From: Lachnospiraceae bacterium
Lineage (GTDB): Bacteria; Bacillota; Clostridia; Lachnospirales; Lachnospiraceae
DNA: 51,017 nucleotides
Assembly (NCBI GenBank): GCA_029338875.1
Contig: JAQYBF010000062.1
Coordinates: 1 to 51,017, forward strand
Reading direction: 5' to 3'
Below, one piece after another: positions 36,998 through 44,616 of this stretch; position 1 is the first letter of the stretch, and each line of letters starts with the position of its first letter. The notes under the pieces were generated by a model that saw only the letters and a program-made list of their open reading frames with translations, ran no database searches and had not been told where the DNA came from. The position numbers and the translations under genes are program-made.

Positions 36998-38536
36998 TCA
37001 GGCAGACGGCTTTTCCTCTTCCGCTCTGTCCTCTGCCAGACTGCGTTTCCGGATGATCAGTAAGACAATGGTCAGAATAATCAGAGAGGAAGCAAGCGTG
37101 ATCACCCAGTTCTCCGTAAAGCCTCCGATGATATAGCCGACAACGCAGACAGCCACAACAACCAGGGCATACTGCATCTGGGTCTGAACATGGTTGATAT
37201 GATTGCTCTGGGCACCGGAGCTCGACATGATGGTCGTATCCGAAATCGGGGAGACATGGTCGCCGCAGACTGCACCGGCAAGAACTGCCGCAACTGAAAG
37301 GATCATCATGGTCTCATCACTCTTGGAGAACATGTTGACGACAATGGGAACAAGGATGGCAAAGGTACCCCAGCTGGTTCCGGAGGAGAAAGCAATGAAG
37401 ACCGCGATCAGGAAAATGATGACCGGAATGAAATGTGCCCATCCGGAGGACAGGTTGATGGAATTCCGAACGAAATCACCAAGGCCCAGCTTGTCAGTCG
37501 TGCCTTTCAAGGTCCAGGCCAGAGTCAGGATCAGAATGGCCGGCATCATAAGCTTTCCGCCTTCGGGAACAGAATTCATGAAATCCTTGAAGCCGATGAC
37601 CCTGCGCGGCAGATAGTAGATGAGAAGGAAGGCCACTGTGATCAGACCTGCAAAAACCAGGGATTCCGAAGACGAGCAGTTAGCAAAATCTTCGATCAGA
37701 TTCTTTCCTCCGTTCAGATGACCGGTCCAGATCATACAGCAGATTGCCGTGCCGATCATGACCAGCATGGGAAGGATCAGATCAGAAACCTTTCCCTTGG
37801 CGTATTTACCGCCCTCGGTCGGGTCTTTCTTTTCCTGATTCTGGAAGGCCTCACCTCCGGAAGTAAAGAGATCGCCCTTTGCCGCATTCTTCTCGTGGAC
37901 CTTCATGAGACCGAAATCAAATCCGGCGATAGAGGTAAAGAAGACCATATAAAGGGTCAGGATCGCATAGAGATTAAAGGGAATGGTTGATACGAACATC
38001 TGAAAGCCCGACATGGAACTGTTCTTGGGCACATAGGAATTGACCGCCGCTGCCCAGGAGGAAATCGGAGCGATAATGCAGACCGGGGCAGCCGTCGCAT
38101 CAATGATATAGGCGAGCTTGGCCCGGCTGATCTTATATTTGTCTGTGACCGGCCGCATGACGGAGCCGACCGTCAGACAGTTGAAATAGTCATCGACGAA
38201 AATCAGAACACCCAGAAGGGAGGTTGCGACCAGTGCCGCTCTCTTCGATTTCAAACGTTTCGAAGCCCACTCACCATAGGCCCGGGTTCCGCCCGATTCC
38301 TGCATGAGCATAACAATCATGCCGAGAAGAATCATGAACATAAGAATCGAGAAATCCACGCTGTCAATCATGATATGAAACAGCGTGTCAAAGGCAGCCC
38401 ATGGATGAAAATTGGCAGCCAGCAGGGCTCCCAGGGCACATCCTGCAAAGAGAGAAATATAGACCTCCTTGGTCAGAAGTGCCAGAACAATTGCAACAAC
38501 CGGCGGCATCAGAGACCACCACGTACCTGTAAACAT
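36998..38536 (-). CDS. Na+/H+ antiporter, NhaC family
   Basis: 512 residues with about twelve membrane helices. NhaC-family segments: SLLGVLIFVDDYFNCLTVGS, IIDATAAPVCIIAPISSWAA, FSSGTSWGTFAILVPI and GAVCGDHVSPISDTTIMSS. It would exchange Na+ for H+; some members instead exchange amino or organic acids (malate/lactate, arginine/ornithine type), so substrate is open. GAGGAGG precedes the ATG. It lies upstream of azlC by 78 bases. Confidence 0.87.
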   Translation of the reverse strand: MFTGTWWSLMPPVVAIVLALLTKEVYISLFAGCALGALLAANFHPWAAFDTLFHIMIDSVDFSILMFMILLGMIVMLMQESGGTRAYGEWASKRLKSKRAALVATSLLGVLIFVDDYFNCLTVGSVMRPVTDKYKISRAKLAYIIDATAAPVCIIAPISSWAAAVNSYVPKNSSMSGFQMFVSTIPFNLYAILTLYMVFFTSIAGFDFGLMKVHEKNAAKGDLFTSGGEAFQNQEKKDPTEGGKYAKGKVSDLILPMLVMIGTAICCMIWTGHLNGGKNLIEDFANCSSSESLVFAGLITVAFLLIYYLPRRVIGFKDFMNSVPEGGKLMMPAILILTLAWTLKGTTDKLGLGDFVRNSINLSSGWAHFIPVIIFLIAVFIAFSSGTSWGTFAILVPIVVNMFSKSDETMMILSVAAVLAGAVCGDHVSPISDTTIMSSSGAQSNHINHVQTQMQYALVVVAVCVVGYIIGGFTENWVITLASSLIILTIVLLIIRKRSLAEDRAEEEKPSA

Positions 38537-38630
38537 AATCTTTCTCCTCCTCTTCCCATTTTCCTGCCGGAATTCTCATGAAATTCCGGATATTACCTGT
38601 AAGCCTGTTTTTTTCCAGATACCTGTCTGA

Positions 38631-39221
38631 TCAGTTCTGTTTCTTCTGTGCATTCTGTCCGAGAATGCGGTGCTTTATATTTTCTCCCAGGAGATGACAG
38701 GCTCCGCCGATCAGAGCTCCCAGGGTATTATTAATGATGTCATCGGTCTCAAAAACGCCGATGCAGAAGATCAGCTGCAGAGTTTCGATCAGAAAGGACA
38801 GGGCGCAGCCGATCAGAAGGATCCGCCAGAGCCCGGCCTTCTTGAAATTCGCCCGGAGCATAAAACCGAAGGGAACATAAAGGAAGATATTTAAGAGTCC
38901 TTCCCTCAGATAATAGGTATTCCCCAGCATGGCCAGGCGGTAGCTGTAAAAGGGCGTAAAGACATATCGGCGGTAGGTCACCGGCCGAAAAAAGATTGTC
39001 TCATAGAAAATCAGGAAAACCGTGGCAAAAAGAATCCATGCCTTGATGGATTTCCGATGCTTTTCTGTAAACTTTAAAACTTTCTTTCCGTGATCCTTTT
39101 CCGGCTGCCGGCTGCTGGCCTCTTCCTTTCGAGCTGCTGTAAGATCAAGAATTGAGGATCCGATGACAAAAATCACCATTGCAGCCACAAGATAGACTGA
39201 AATTCGTACTACTGTATCCAT
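38631..39221 (-). CDS. VanZ-like membrane protein
   Basis: 196 residues. An N-terminal membrane segment and charged linker precede a VanZ domain with REGLLNIFLYVPFGFMLRA, LIGCALSFLIETLQL and ETDDIINNTLGALIGG. VanZ proteins give low teicoplanin resistance in vancomycin clusters, but most relatives such as this lone one have unknown function. No ribosome binding site is seen before the ATG; a TATATA box ends a few bases upstream, so the message may be leaderless or the start may differ. Confidence 0.82.
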   Translation of the reverse strand: MDTVVRISVYLVAAMVIFVIGSSILDLTAARKEEASSRQPEKDHGKKVLKFTEKHRKSIKAWILFATVFLIFYETIFFRPVTYRRYVFTPFYSYRLAMLGNTYYLREGLLNIFLYVPFGFMLRANFKKAGLWRILLIGCALSFLIETLQLIFCIGVFETDDIINNTLGALIGGACHLLGENIKHRILGQNAQKKQN

Positions 39222-39305
39222 AATTTATATATATTCACTGTTTCCGTATGACAGGATAATTTCCAATTTGTTTTCTATTATACCCTATTCCGGAGGATTT
39301 TCAGA

Positions 39306-39339
39306 TAAAAAAATGGCGGACAGGAAAAACCTGTCCGCC
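39306..39339 (-). terminator. Intrinsic terminator of the 58-residue gene
   Basis: GGCGGACAGG-AAAAA-CCTGTCCGCC, a perfect 10-bp stem, is followed on the minus strand by a T-run. Confidence 0.88.
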
Positions 39340-39400
39340 AGCATTGCTCATCCTCCGGCTTCTCTTTTCGATCGAAAACCGGAATACAGATCAATTGGAA

Positions 39401-39577
39401 TTATTTATTCTCATTTCTTCTGGTGTATGCATAGTACTGAGGCTCATAAACCATGGTTGCATACTCAATATAGGATTCCTTGAGGGAATTCCAAAGCTTT
39501 CTTGCTGCAGATACATGCTTCTGATCTGCAGTATGAAGATTTCTGTTTTCTGTAGGATTTAATGCGATTGTTGCCAT
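39401..39577 (-). CDS. Small orphan protein, 58 residues
   Basis: I do not recognise a family. The protein starts MATIALNPTENRN and has a Tyr-rich second half (YIEYATMVYEPQYYAYTRR), no signal peptide, no membrane segment and no Cys. Evidence that it is real: AGAGG nine bases before the ATG at 39577, a TATAAT box at 39643-39638 on the minus strand, and a strong terminator 62 bases after the stop. It therefore looks like a single-gene transcript. A weak -35 box (GAGCAA) suggests an activator or another sigma factor. Confidence 0.65.
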   Translation of the reverse strand: MATIALNPTENRNLHTADQKHVSAARKLWNSLKESYIEYATMVYEPQYYAYTRRNENK

Positions 39578-39841
39578 AATAATCAACCTCTTTTCTTTTT
39601 GGTTTTCTTTTCTTTCTTCTCTCTTGATTACGAAACCATTATATGTCCAAGAGGTTTTCTTTGCTCCCCAAATTATGAAAAACTATGGTCAGATTTTGCA
39701 TTTAATCCTATAAAAAGACAGACAAATCCTTCTGCTTTTCTCAGAATATCAGCTGTGTTTCCAAGGAAATAGACAGACAGCTCCTCGGTTATTGTCAGAC
39801 ATTAATGCAGTTTCAAGGAAGAGCAACTCGCCAAATTCGAA
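39578..39841. other. Intergenic spacer between the 58-residue gene and ansA
   Basis: Beyond the TATAAT box at 39638-39643 and the ansA terminator at its right end, I see no gene, RNA fold or repeat here. It is AT-rich. Confidence 0.5.
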
Positions 39842-39882
39842 GAAAAGCCACTGCAGTCGAGCAAGGCTGCTTCTGCAGTGGC
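39842..39882 (-). terminator. Intrinsic terminator of ansA
   Basis: GCCACTGCAG and CTGCAGTGGC form a 10-bp perfect stem; on the minus strand TTTTCTT follows. Confidence 0.78.
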
Positions 39883-39894
39883 CTATATTTTATC

Positions 39895-40902
39895 TTACGA
39901 TTGATTGTAGACCGTATCGTAGTTGATCTCCTTATAGAAGCCGTCATAGATCTCAATATAGTTCCGATCGCAGACTTCCATCAGATACATCATCTTGGTA
40001 ATCGTCGCTTCCAGGGTCATATCATAGGCTTCCATGAGGTTGAAGTCGTTCTTGATCTTCTGCCCGACCTCATAGACCTCCATATCACTGCCCTCGTTTA
40101 CGACCTGGGTCGCCATAATGACAATCTTGCCCTTGGAGATCCATTTCTCCATCTCCTGATAGAAGACATCCACCAGGCTCTGAGGGATTCCTCCGACACC
40201 GAAGCTTTCAATGACCAGACAGTCATAATGAAGAAAGAGATATTCCAGTATATCCGGCTTGATTCCGGGAATCAGCTTTAAGACAACCACGCTGTCTCTT
40301 ACCTTTTCGGTAAACTGGACCGGCTCCTGAAATTTCCGGCAGGGAATATAGCGGATAATCCGCCCCTCCCGGATGACTGCCAGGGCAGGGAAATTGACGC
40401 TGGAGAAGGCATTGAAGCTGTGGGCCCTGGTCTTCTTGGCCCGGGTTCCGGCAATGACCTTGCCGCCGAAGACAACGGAGACTCCGGTCGAATTGTCATC
40501 AGCCGCATAAAGGATCGAATCCGAAAGATTGGTCCTGGCATCGGTACTGTCCAGATTGATGGGCTTCTGGGCTCCCGTCAGAACAATGGGCTTGTTGGAA
40601 TTCCGGATCATATAGGACAGGGCTGCCGAGGTATAGGCCAGGGTATCGGTCCCGTGGCAGATGACAAAGCCGTCATAATTCAGATAATTGTCCTTAACGG
40701 CCTTGACGATTTTTCCCCAGACATCCGGTGTCATATTGGTCGAATCGATATTGCAGAGCTGGAGACAGTCCAGCTGATAGCGGTCTCTTAAGTCCGGTAT
40801 ATATTTCAGAAGCTCTTCGCCGTCCATTTCCGGGCGAAGGCCGTACTCACTCTGGACGCAGGCAATAGTGCCGCCGGTGGCTATGATCAGGATTTTCTTC
40901 AT
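39895..40902 (-). CDS. ansA: L-asparaginase, type I
   Basis: Hydrolyses asparagine to aspartate and ammonia in the cytoplasm. Both catalytic threonine motifs are seen: ILIIATGGTIACVQSEYG at the start and VICHGTDTLAYTSAALSYM; the GAQKP segment follows. No signal peptide, 335 residues, as for cytoplasmic type I. The ATG overlaps the stop of the upstream small Cys-rich gene by four bases (ATGA). Confidence 0.94.
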   Translation of the reverse strand: MKKILIIATGGTIACVQSEYGLRPEMDGEELLKYIPDLRDRYQLDCLQLCNIDSTNMTPDVWGKIVKAVKDNYLNYDGFVICHGTDTLAYTSAALSYMIRNSNKPIVLTGAQKPINLDSTDARTNLSDSILYAADDNSTGVSVVFGGKVIAGTRAKKTRAHSFNAFSSVNFPALAVIREGRIIRYIPCRKFQEPVQFTEKVRDSVVVLKLIPGIKPDILEYLFLHYDCLVIESFGVGGIPQSLVDVFYQEMEKWISKGKIVIMATQVVNEGSDMEVYEVGQKIKNDFNLMEAYDMTLEATITKMMYLMEVCDRNYIEIYDGFYKEINYDTVYNQS

Positions 40903-41111
40903 CTGACGAGACCTGCATGGTATTCCGCATTGAGCTCGCGGATCTCCTTCTTTCCGTCAATATAGGGCTGATAATAAGCCTCAACCGAGCCGCCGCCGAG
41001 ATTGTCGCAGCCGTTGCAGAATTCGCATTCCCTGCCGCAGACGTTCAAGGCCTGGTTTACGATCTTTATCCGTTCTTCTCTTGTTGTATCCTTGATTAAT
41101 ATAGAGCGCAT
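40899..41111 (-). CDS. Small Cys-rich protein, 70 residues
   Basis: Starts MRSILIKDTTREERIKIVNQ, then NVCGRECEFCNGCDNLGGG with four Cys in CGRECEFCNGC, then YYQPYIDGKKEIRELN. The ends resemble short clostridial proteins sometimes mislabelled as PurH; the Cys cluster could bind a metal or Fe-S centre, which is inference. AGGAGG precedes the ATG. Its stop overlaps the ansA start by four bases, so the two are translationally coupled. Confidence 0.8.
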   Translation of the reverse strand: MRSILIKDTTREERIKIVNQALNVCGRECEFCNGCDNLGGGSVEAYYQPYIDGKKEIRELNAEYHAGLVR

Positions 41112-41280
41112 AATTTTTCCTCCTGGTTTTCATTGTAACATCTCCTGCAAGGAAAGTCGCCGATTCTGCAACTGTTCCGAAACAAAATTCCTCATAAAAT
41201 TAAAGATTGCAATAGTATCTCCCGCTCTTCGCAGGCTATAATAGAGTTGTAAGATCTAACCGCATCCAAAGGAGGTGCCC

Positions 41281-41883
41281 ATGGACAATAAAGTTCTTCA
41301 TAATCTCACTTATGGTCTCTTCATCCTGACAGCAAGGGACGAAGACAAGGACAATGGCTGTGTCATCAACACCGTGGCTCAGGTTGCGAGCCAGCCGGAA
41401 CGGATCGCAATCTCTGTCAACAAGGCCAATTACACCCATGACATGATCCTGAAAACCGGTGCTTTCAATCTGTCGGTTCTGACAGAGAAGGCAAGCTTTG
41501 ATACCTTCAAGAATTTCGGTTTCCAGTCCGGAAGGGATGTCGACAAGATGGCTCCGATCACCTTCGCCCGGTCGGAAAACGGCATTGCCTATCTGACGGA
41601 AGAAACCAATGCCTACCTGTCCTGCAAGGTCATCCAGTCGATCGATGTCGGAAGCCATACCCTCTTCATTGCGGATCTCGTTGACGGAGAAATTCTGGGC
41701 AAGGATCCTTCGGTCAGCTACGCCTACTATTTTGCCCACATCAAACCGAAGCCCCAGCCTGCTCCCGCAAAGAAGGGCTGGATCTGCACCATCTGCGGAT
41801 ATATCTATGAGGGCGAAGTTCTGCCGCCTGATTTCATCTGTCCTGTCTGCAAGCACCCGGCAAGTGATTTTAGGCCGCTGTAA
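41281..41883 (+). CDS. hrb: High-molecular-weight rubredoxin (flavin reductase-rubredoxin fusion)
   Basis: 200 residues. Residues 1-150 are a flavin-reductase-like split-barrel domain (LTYGLFILTARDEDKDNGCV, NKANYTHDMILKTGAFNLSV). A Pro/Lys linker follows, then a rubredoxin domain with CTICGYIYEG and CPVCKHPASDF, the two CxxC pairs that hold one iron. In acetogens such proteins move electrons from NADH to flavodiiron proteins that remove O2 or NO. No flavodiiron gene is next to it. The start is ATG 41281 with AAAGGAGG seven bases upstream, not the GTG at 41275. A TATAAT box lies near 41237. Confidence 0.9.
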   Translation: MDNKVLHNLTYGLFILTARDEDKDNGCVINTVAQVASQPERIAISVNKANYTHDMILKTGAFNLSVLTEKASFDTFKNFGFQSGRDVDKMAPITFARSENGIAYLTEETNAYLSCKVIQSIDVGSHTLFIADLVDGEILGKDPSVSYAYYFAHIKPKPQPAPAKKGWICTICGYIYEGEVLPPDFICPVCKHPASDFRPL

Positions 41884-41885
41884 CT

Positions 41886-41941
41886 AAAAACAGCCGCTTC
41901 CCTGCGTCTAATGAACGCAAGGAGGCGGCTGCCTGTTTTTT
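41886..41941. terminator. Bidirectional terminator between hrb and the GGGtGRT gene
   Basis: CAGCCGC and GCGGCTG, with inner TGCGT/ACGCA, form a long stem flanked by an A-run and a T-run. Confidence 0.85.
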
Positions 41942-41969
41942 ATGATGTTCTTACAAATCTTTTGATCAA

Positions 41970-42980
41970 TCAGAACTTGCCAGCCTTGGCTGCTTCCTCA
42001 ACAGAAACGGCTACGGCTACGGTAGCACCAACCATAGGGTTGTTGCCCATACCGATCAGGCCCATCATCTCAACGTGAGCCGGAACGGAGGAAGAACCTG
42101 CGAACTGTGCATCGGAATGCATACGTCCCATGGTATCAGTCATACCGTAGGAAGCAGGACCTGCTGCCATATTATCCGGATGAAGGGTACGTCCGGTACC
42201 ACCGCCGGATGCTACGGAGAAGTAAGGCTTGCCGGCTTCGATTCTTTCCTTCTTGTAGGTACCTGCTACAGGATGCTGGAAACGGGTCGGGTTGGTGGAG
42301 TTACCAGTGATGGATACACCGACATTCTCATGCCACATGATGGCAACACCTTCCTGTACATCGTCAGCGCCATAGCACTTAACCTTGGCACGAGGACCAT
42401 TGGAGAAAGGAGTCTCGGAAATGATGTTCAGCTTTGCAGCCTTGTAGTCATACTGGGTCTCAACGAAGGTGAATCCGTTGATACGGGAGATGATCTGTGC
42501 TGCGTCCTTGCCAAGACCGTTCAGGATAACACGAAGGGGATTCTTACGAACCTTGTTTGCGTTGTTGGCAATACCGATAGCACCCTCAGCTGCTGCGAAG
42601 GACTCATGACCTGCCAGGAAGCAGAAGCACTCGGTGTCCTCTTCCAGAAGCATCTTGCCAAGGTTGCCGTGGCCAAGACCTACCTTACGGTGGTCAGCTA
42701 CAGAACCGGGAATACAGAAGGACTGAAGACCTTCACCGATTGCTGCGGCAGCGTCTGCTGCACGGCGGCAGCCCTTCTTGATAGCGATTGCGGCACCTAC
42801 AGTGTAAGCCCACTTTGCGTTCTCAAAGCAGATACCCTGAATGCCTTCAACCATGTGATATACATCAAGGCCGGCATCCTTAGTGATCTTCTCTGCTTCT
42901 TCGATATCCTTGATACCGTATTTATTCAGAGCGGCATTGATCTGATCGATACGTGCCTCATAGTTTTCAAATAAAGCCAT
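41970..42980 (-). CDS. GGGtGRT protein (family of unknown function)
   Basis: 336 residues with the name-giving motif SVASGGGTGRTLHPDNMAAG. Other blocks: HRKVGLGHGNLGKMLLEEDT, FCFLAGHESFAAAEGAIGI and a C-terminus rich in Gly/Ala/Val (IGMGNNPMVGATVAVAVS). The family is widespread in anaerobes but has no assigned reaction known to me. The Gly-rich loop suggests nucleotide or phosphate binding (inference). It lies 19 bases after the NifU-like gene with AAAGGAG before the ATG, so they form an operon. GC-rich codon choice suggests high expression. Confidence 0.9.
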   Translation of the reverse strand: MALFENYEARIDQINAALNKYGIKDIEEAEKITKDAGLDVYHMVEGIQGICFENAKWAYTVGAAIAIKKGCRRAADAAAAIGEGLQSFCIPGSVADHRKVGLGHGNLGKMLLEEDTECFCFLAGHESFAAAEGAIGIANNANKVRKNPLRVILNGLGKDAAQIISRINGFTFVETQYDYKAAKLNIISETPFSNGPRAKVKCYGADDVQEGVAIMWHENVGVSITGNSTNPTRFQHPVAGTYKKERIEAGKPYFSVASGGGTGRTLHPDNMAAGPASYGMTDTMGRMHSDAQFAGSSSVPAHVEMMGLIGMGNNPMVGATVAVAVSVEEAAKAGKF

Positions 42981-42999
42981 TTGTATCTCCTTTCCTTAA

Positions 43000-43692
43000 T
43001 TACTCTTTACGAGGATCGATGAACTTAACAGCATCATCAATACGGCCGTACTGACCCTTTGCCTTCTCCCAGGCAGTATTCGGATCATCGCCCTTCTTGA
43101 TGAAGTCGGTCATCTTACCAAGAGATACATATTTGTAACCGATGACTTCATTGTTGGCATCCAGTGCCATCTCTGTTACATAACCCTCGGTCATCTCCAG
43201 ATAACGAACGCCCTTTGCCTTGGTACCGTACATAGTACCAACCTGAGAACGAAGTCCCTTACCAAGATCCTCAAGTCCTGCACCTACGGACAGACCGTCA
43301 TCAGAGAATGCAGACTGAGTACGTCCGTAAACGATCTGCAGGAAAAGCTCACGCATAGCAGTGTTAATTGCATCGCAGACAAGGTCGGTATTCAGAGCTT
43401 CGAGGATGGTCTTTCCCTGAAGGATCTCTGCTGCCATAGCTGCGGAATGAGTCATTCCGGAACATCCGATGGTCTCGATCAGAGCTTCCTCGATGACACC
43501 ATTCTTTACATTCAGGGAGAGCTTACAAGCACCCTGCTGGGGAGCACACCAGCCCACACCATGTGTAAAACCGGAAATATCCTCAATCTTCTTCGCATGT
43601 ACCCATTTTCCTTCTTCAGGAATTGGAGCAGGCTCATGCTTTGCACCCTTTGTTACGGGGCACATGTTTTCAACTTCTGCTGTGTATTTCAT
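43000..43692 (-). CDS. NifU/IscU-like iron-sulfur scaffold protein
   Basis: 230 residues. The N-terminal half is IscU-like with Cys49, Cys56, Cys77 and Cys106 (WCAPQQGACK, ETIGCSGMTHSAAMAAE, LVCDAINTAM); an extra Cys11 lies before it. The second half (about residues 125-230) has no match I can name and is not the NifU thioredoxin-like domain. It is coded before the GGGtGRT protein. No cysteine desulfurase is adjacent, so the pair may serve a special cluster or a different metal task. AAAGGAG precedes the ATG. Confidence 0.87.
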   Translation of the reverse strand: MKYTAEVENMCPVTKGAKHEPAPIPEEGKWVHAKKIEDISGFTHGVGWCAPQQGACKLSLNVKNGVIEEALIETIGCSGMTHSAAMAAEILQGKTILEALNTDLVCDAINTAMRELFLQIVYGRTQSAFSDDGLSVGAGLEDLGKGLRSQVGTMYGTKAKGVRYLEMTEGYVTEMALDANNEVIGYKYVSLGKMTDFIKKGDDPNTAWEKAKGQYGRIDDAVKFIDPRKE

Positions 43693-43775
43693 TCATGAAC
43701 TCCTTTCTTCGAACATGGAATCGAATACAGACAGGACCTGCTGAGCAGAAAAAGTCCAGCAGAAGTACCCGATTC

Positions 43776-43824
43776 AATTCCGTACACACGGAATTATTAT
43801 CTTACAAATTCTTCCAACTGTCTA
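43776..43824 (-). promoter_or_regulatory. Promoter with 20-bp palindromic operator for the scaffold-GGGtGRT operon
   Basis: On the minus strand TAGACA (43824-43819) and GATAAT (43801-43796) are 17 bp apart. Right after the -10 box lies the perfect palindrome AATTCCGT-N4-ACGGAATT (43776-43795), covering the expected start site. This is where a dimeric repressor would block transcription. Confidence 0.6.
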
Positions 43825-43937
43825 GATGGAAAGCCATAGTAAATACCGGTATTTCATGTTTTTCTTTAGATTCTTTTTTATACAAGACCTCTAAAGCATG
43901 AGCGTCTATGTCATGCTCCTATCATTATATGGAAGGT

Positions 43938-44612
43938 TCAGGCATGCTTTTCAACGATATGCTCTTTGTCCTTGAAAATATGATGGGCCGGAATGACGCC
44001 GCGAACAGAGGACGTCGGATAGACATTGCAGTCCGGGCAGATGACGGTTCCGGGGTTTAGGACAGAATTGCATCCGACTTCGACATGATCTCCCAGCATA
44101 GCGCCGAATTTCTTCAGGCCGGTCTCTATTTCTTCCTTCTCATAGTGGTCCTTGACGATGACAAGCGTCTTGTCGGACTTGACATTGGATGTGATGGAAC
44201 CTGCGCCCATATGAGAAAAATAGCCCAATACGGAGTCTCCGACATAGTTGTAATGCGGTACCTGAACGTGGTTAAAAAGGACCACATTCTTAAGTTCGGT
44301 GGAATTGCAGACCACACAGTCATTCCCCACAATGGCATTGCCGCGGATGAAGGCGCCCGGTCTTACTTCGGTATTCTCACCGATGATGCAGGAGCCGCAG
44401 ATATTGGCGGCGTCATAGATTTTCGCGGACTTTGCGATCCAGATATTATCACCGCGCTTTTCATAAATCGAAGGATCCAGACTCTCGCCCAGTTTTACCA
44501 GAAAACTTCCGATTTCCGGCAGGACTTCCCAGGGATAGGTCTTCCCGGAAAACAGTTCCTTTGCAATGGTCTGGTCCAGGTCATACATGTTCTTGATCTT
44601 TGCTTCTTCCAT
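43938..44612 (-). CDS. Left-handed beta-helix (hexapeptide) protein, GlmU C-terminus-like
   Basis: 224 residues. An N-terminal helical part (residues 1-55) leads into hexapeptide repeats: IWIAKSAKIYDAANICGSC, IGENTEVRPGAFIRGNAIVG, VVCNSTELKNVVLFN and HVEVGCNSVLNPGTVICP. The pattern matches the acetyltransferase half of GlmU and stand-alone relatives annotated as UDP-GlcNAc pyrophosphorylase-like. It has no nucleotidyltransferase domain. An acyl- or acetyltransferase on a sugar nucleotide is likely but the substrate is unknown. It lies four bases after topB. Confidence 0.8.
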   Translation of the reverse strand: MEEAKIKNMYDLDQTIAKELFSGKTYPWEVLPEIGSFLVKLGESLDPSIYEKRGDNIWIAKSAKIYDAANICGSCIIGENTEVRPGAFIRGNAIVGNDCVVCNSTELKNVVLFNHVQVPHYNYVGDSVLGYFSHMGAGSITSNVKSDKTLVIVKDHYEKEEIETGLKKFGAMLGDHVEVGCNSVLNPGTVICPDCNVYPTSSVRGVIPAHHIFKDKEHIVEKHA

Positions 44613-44616
44613 CTTC

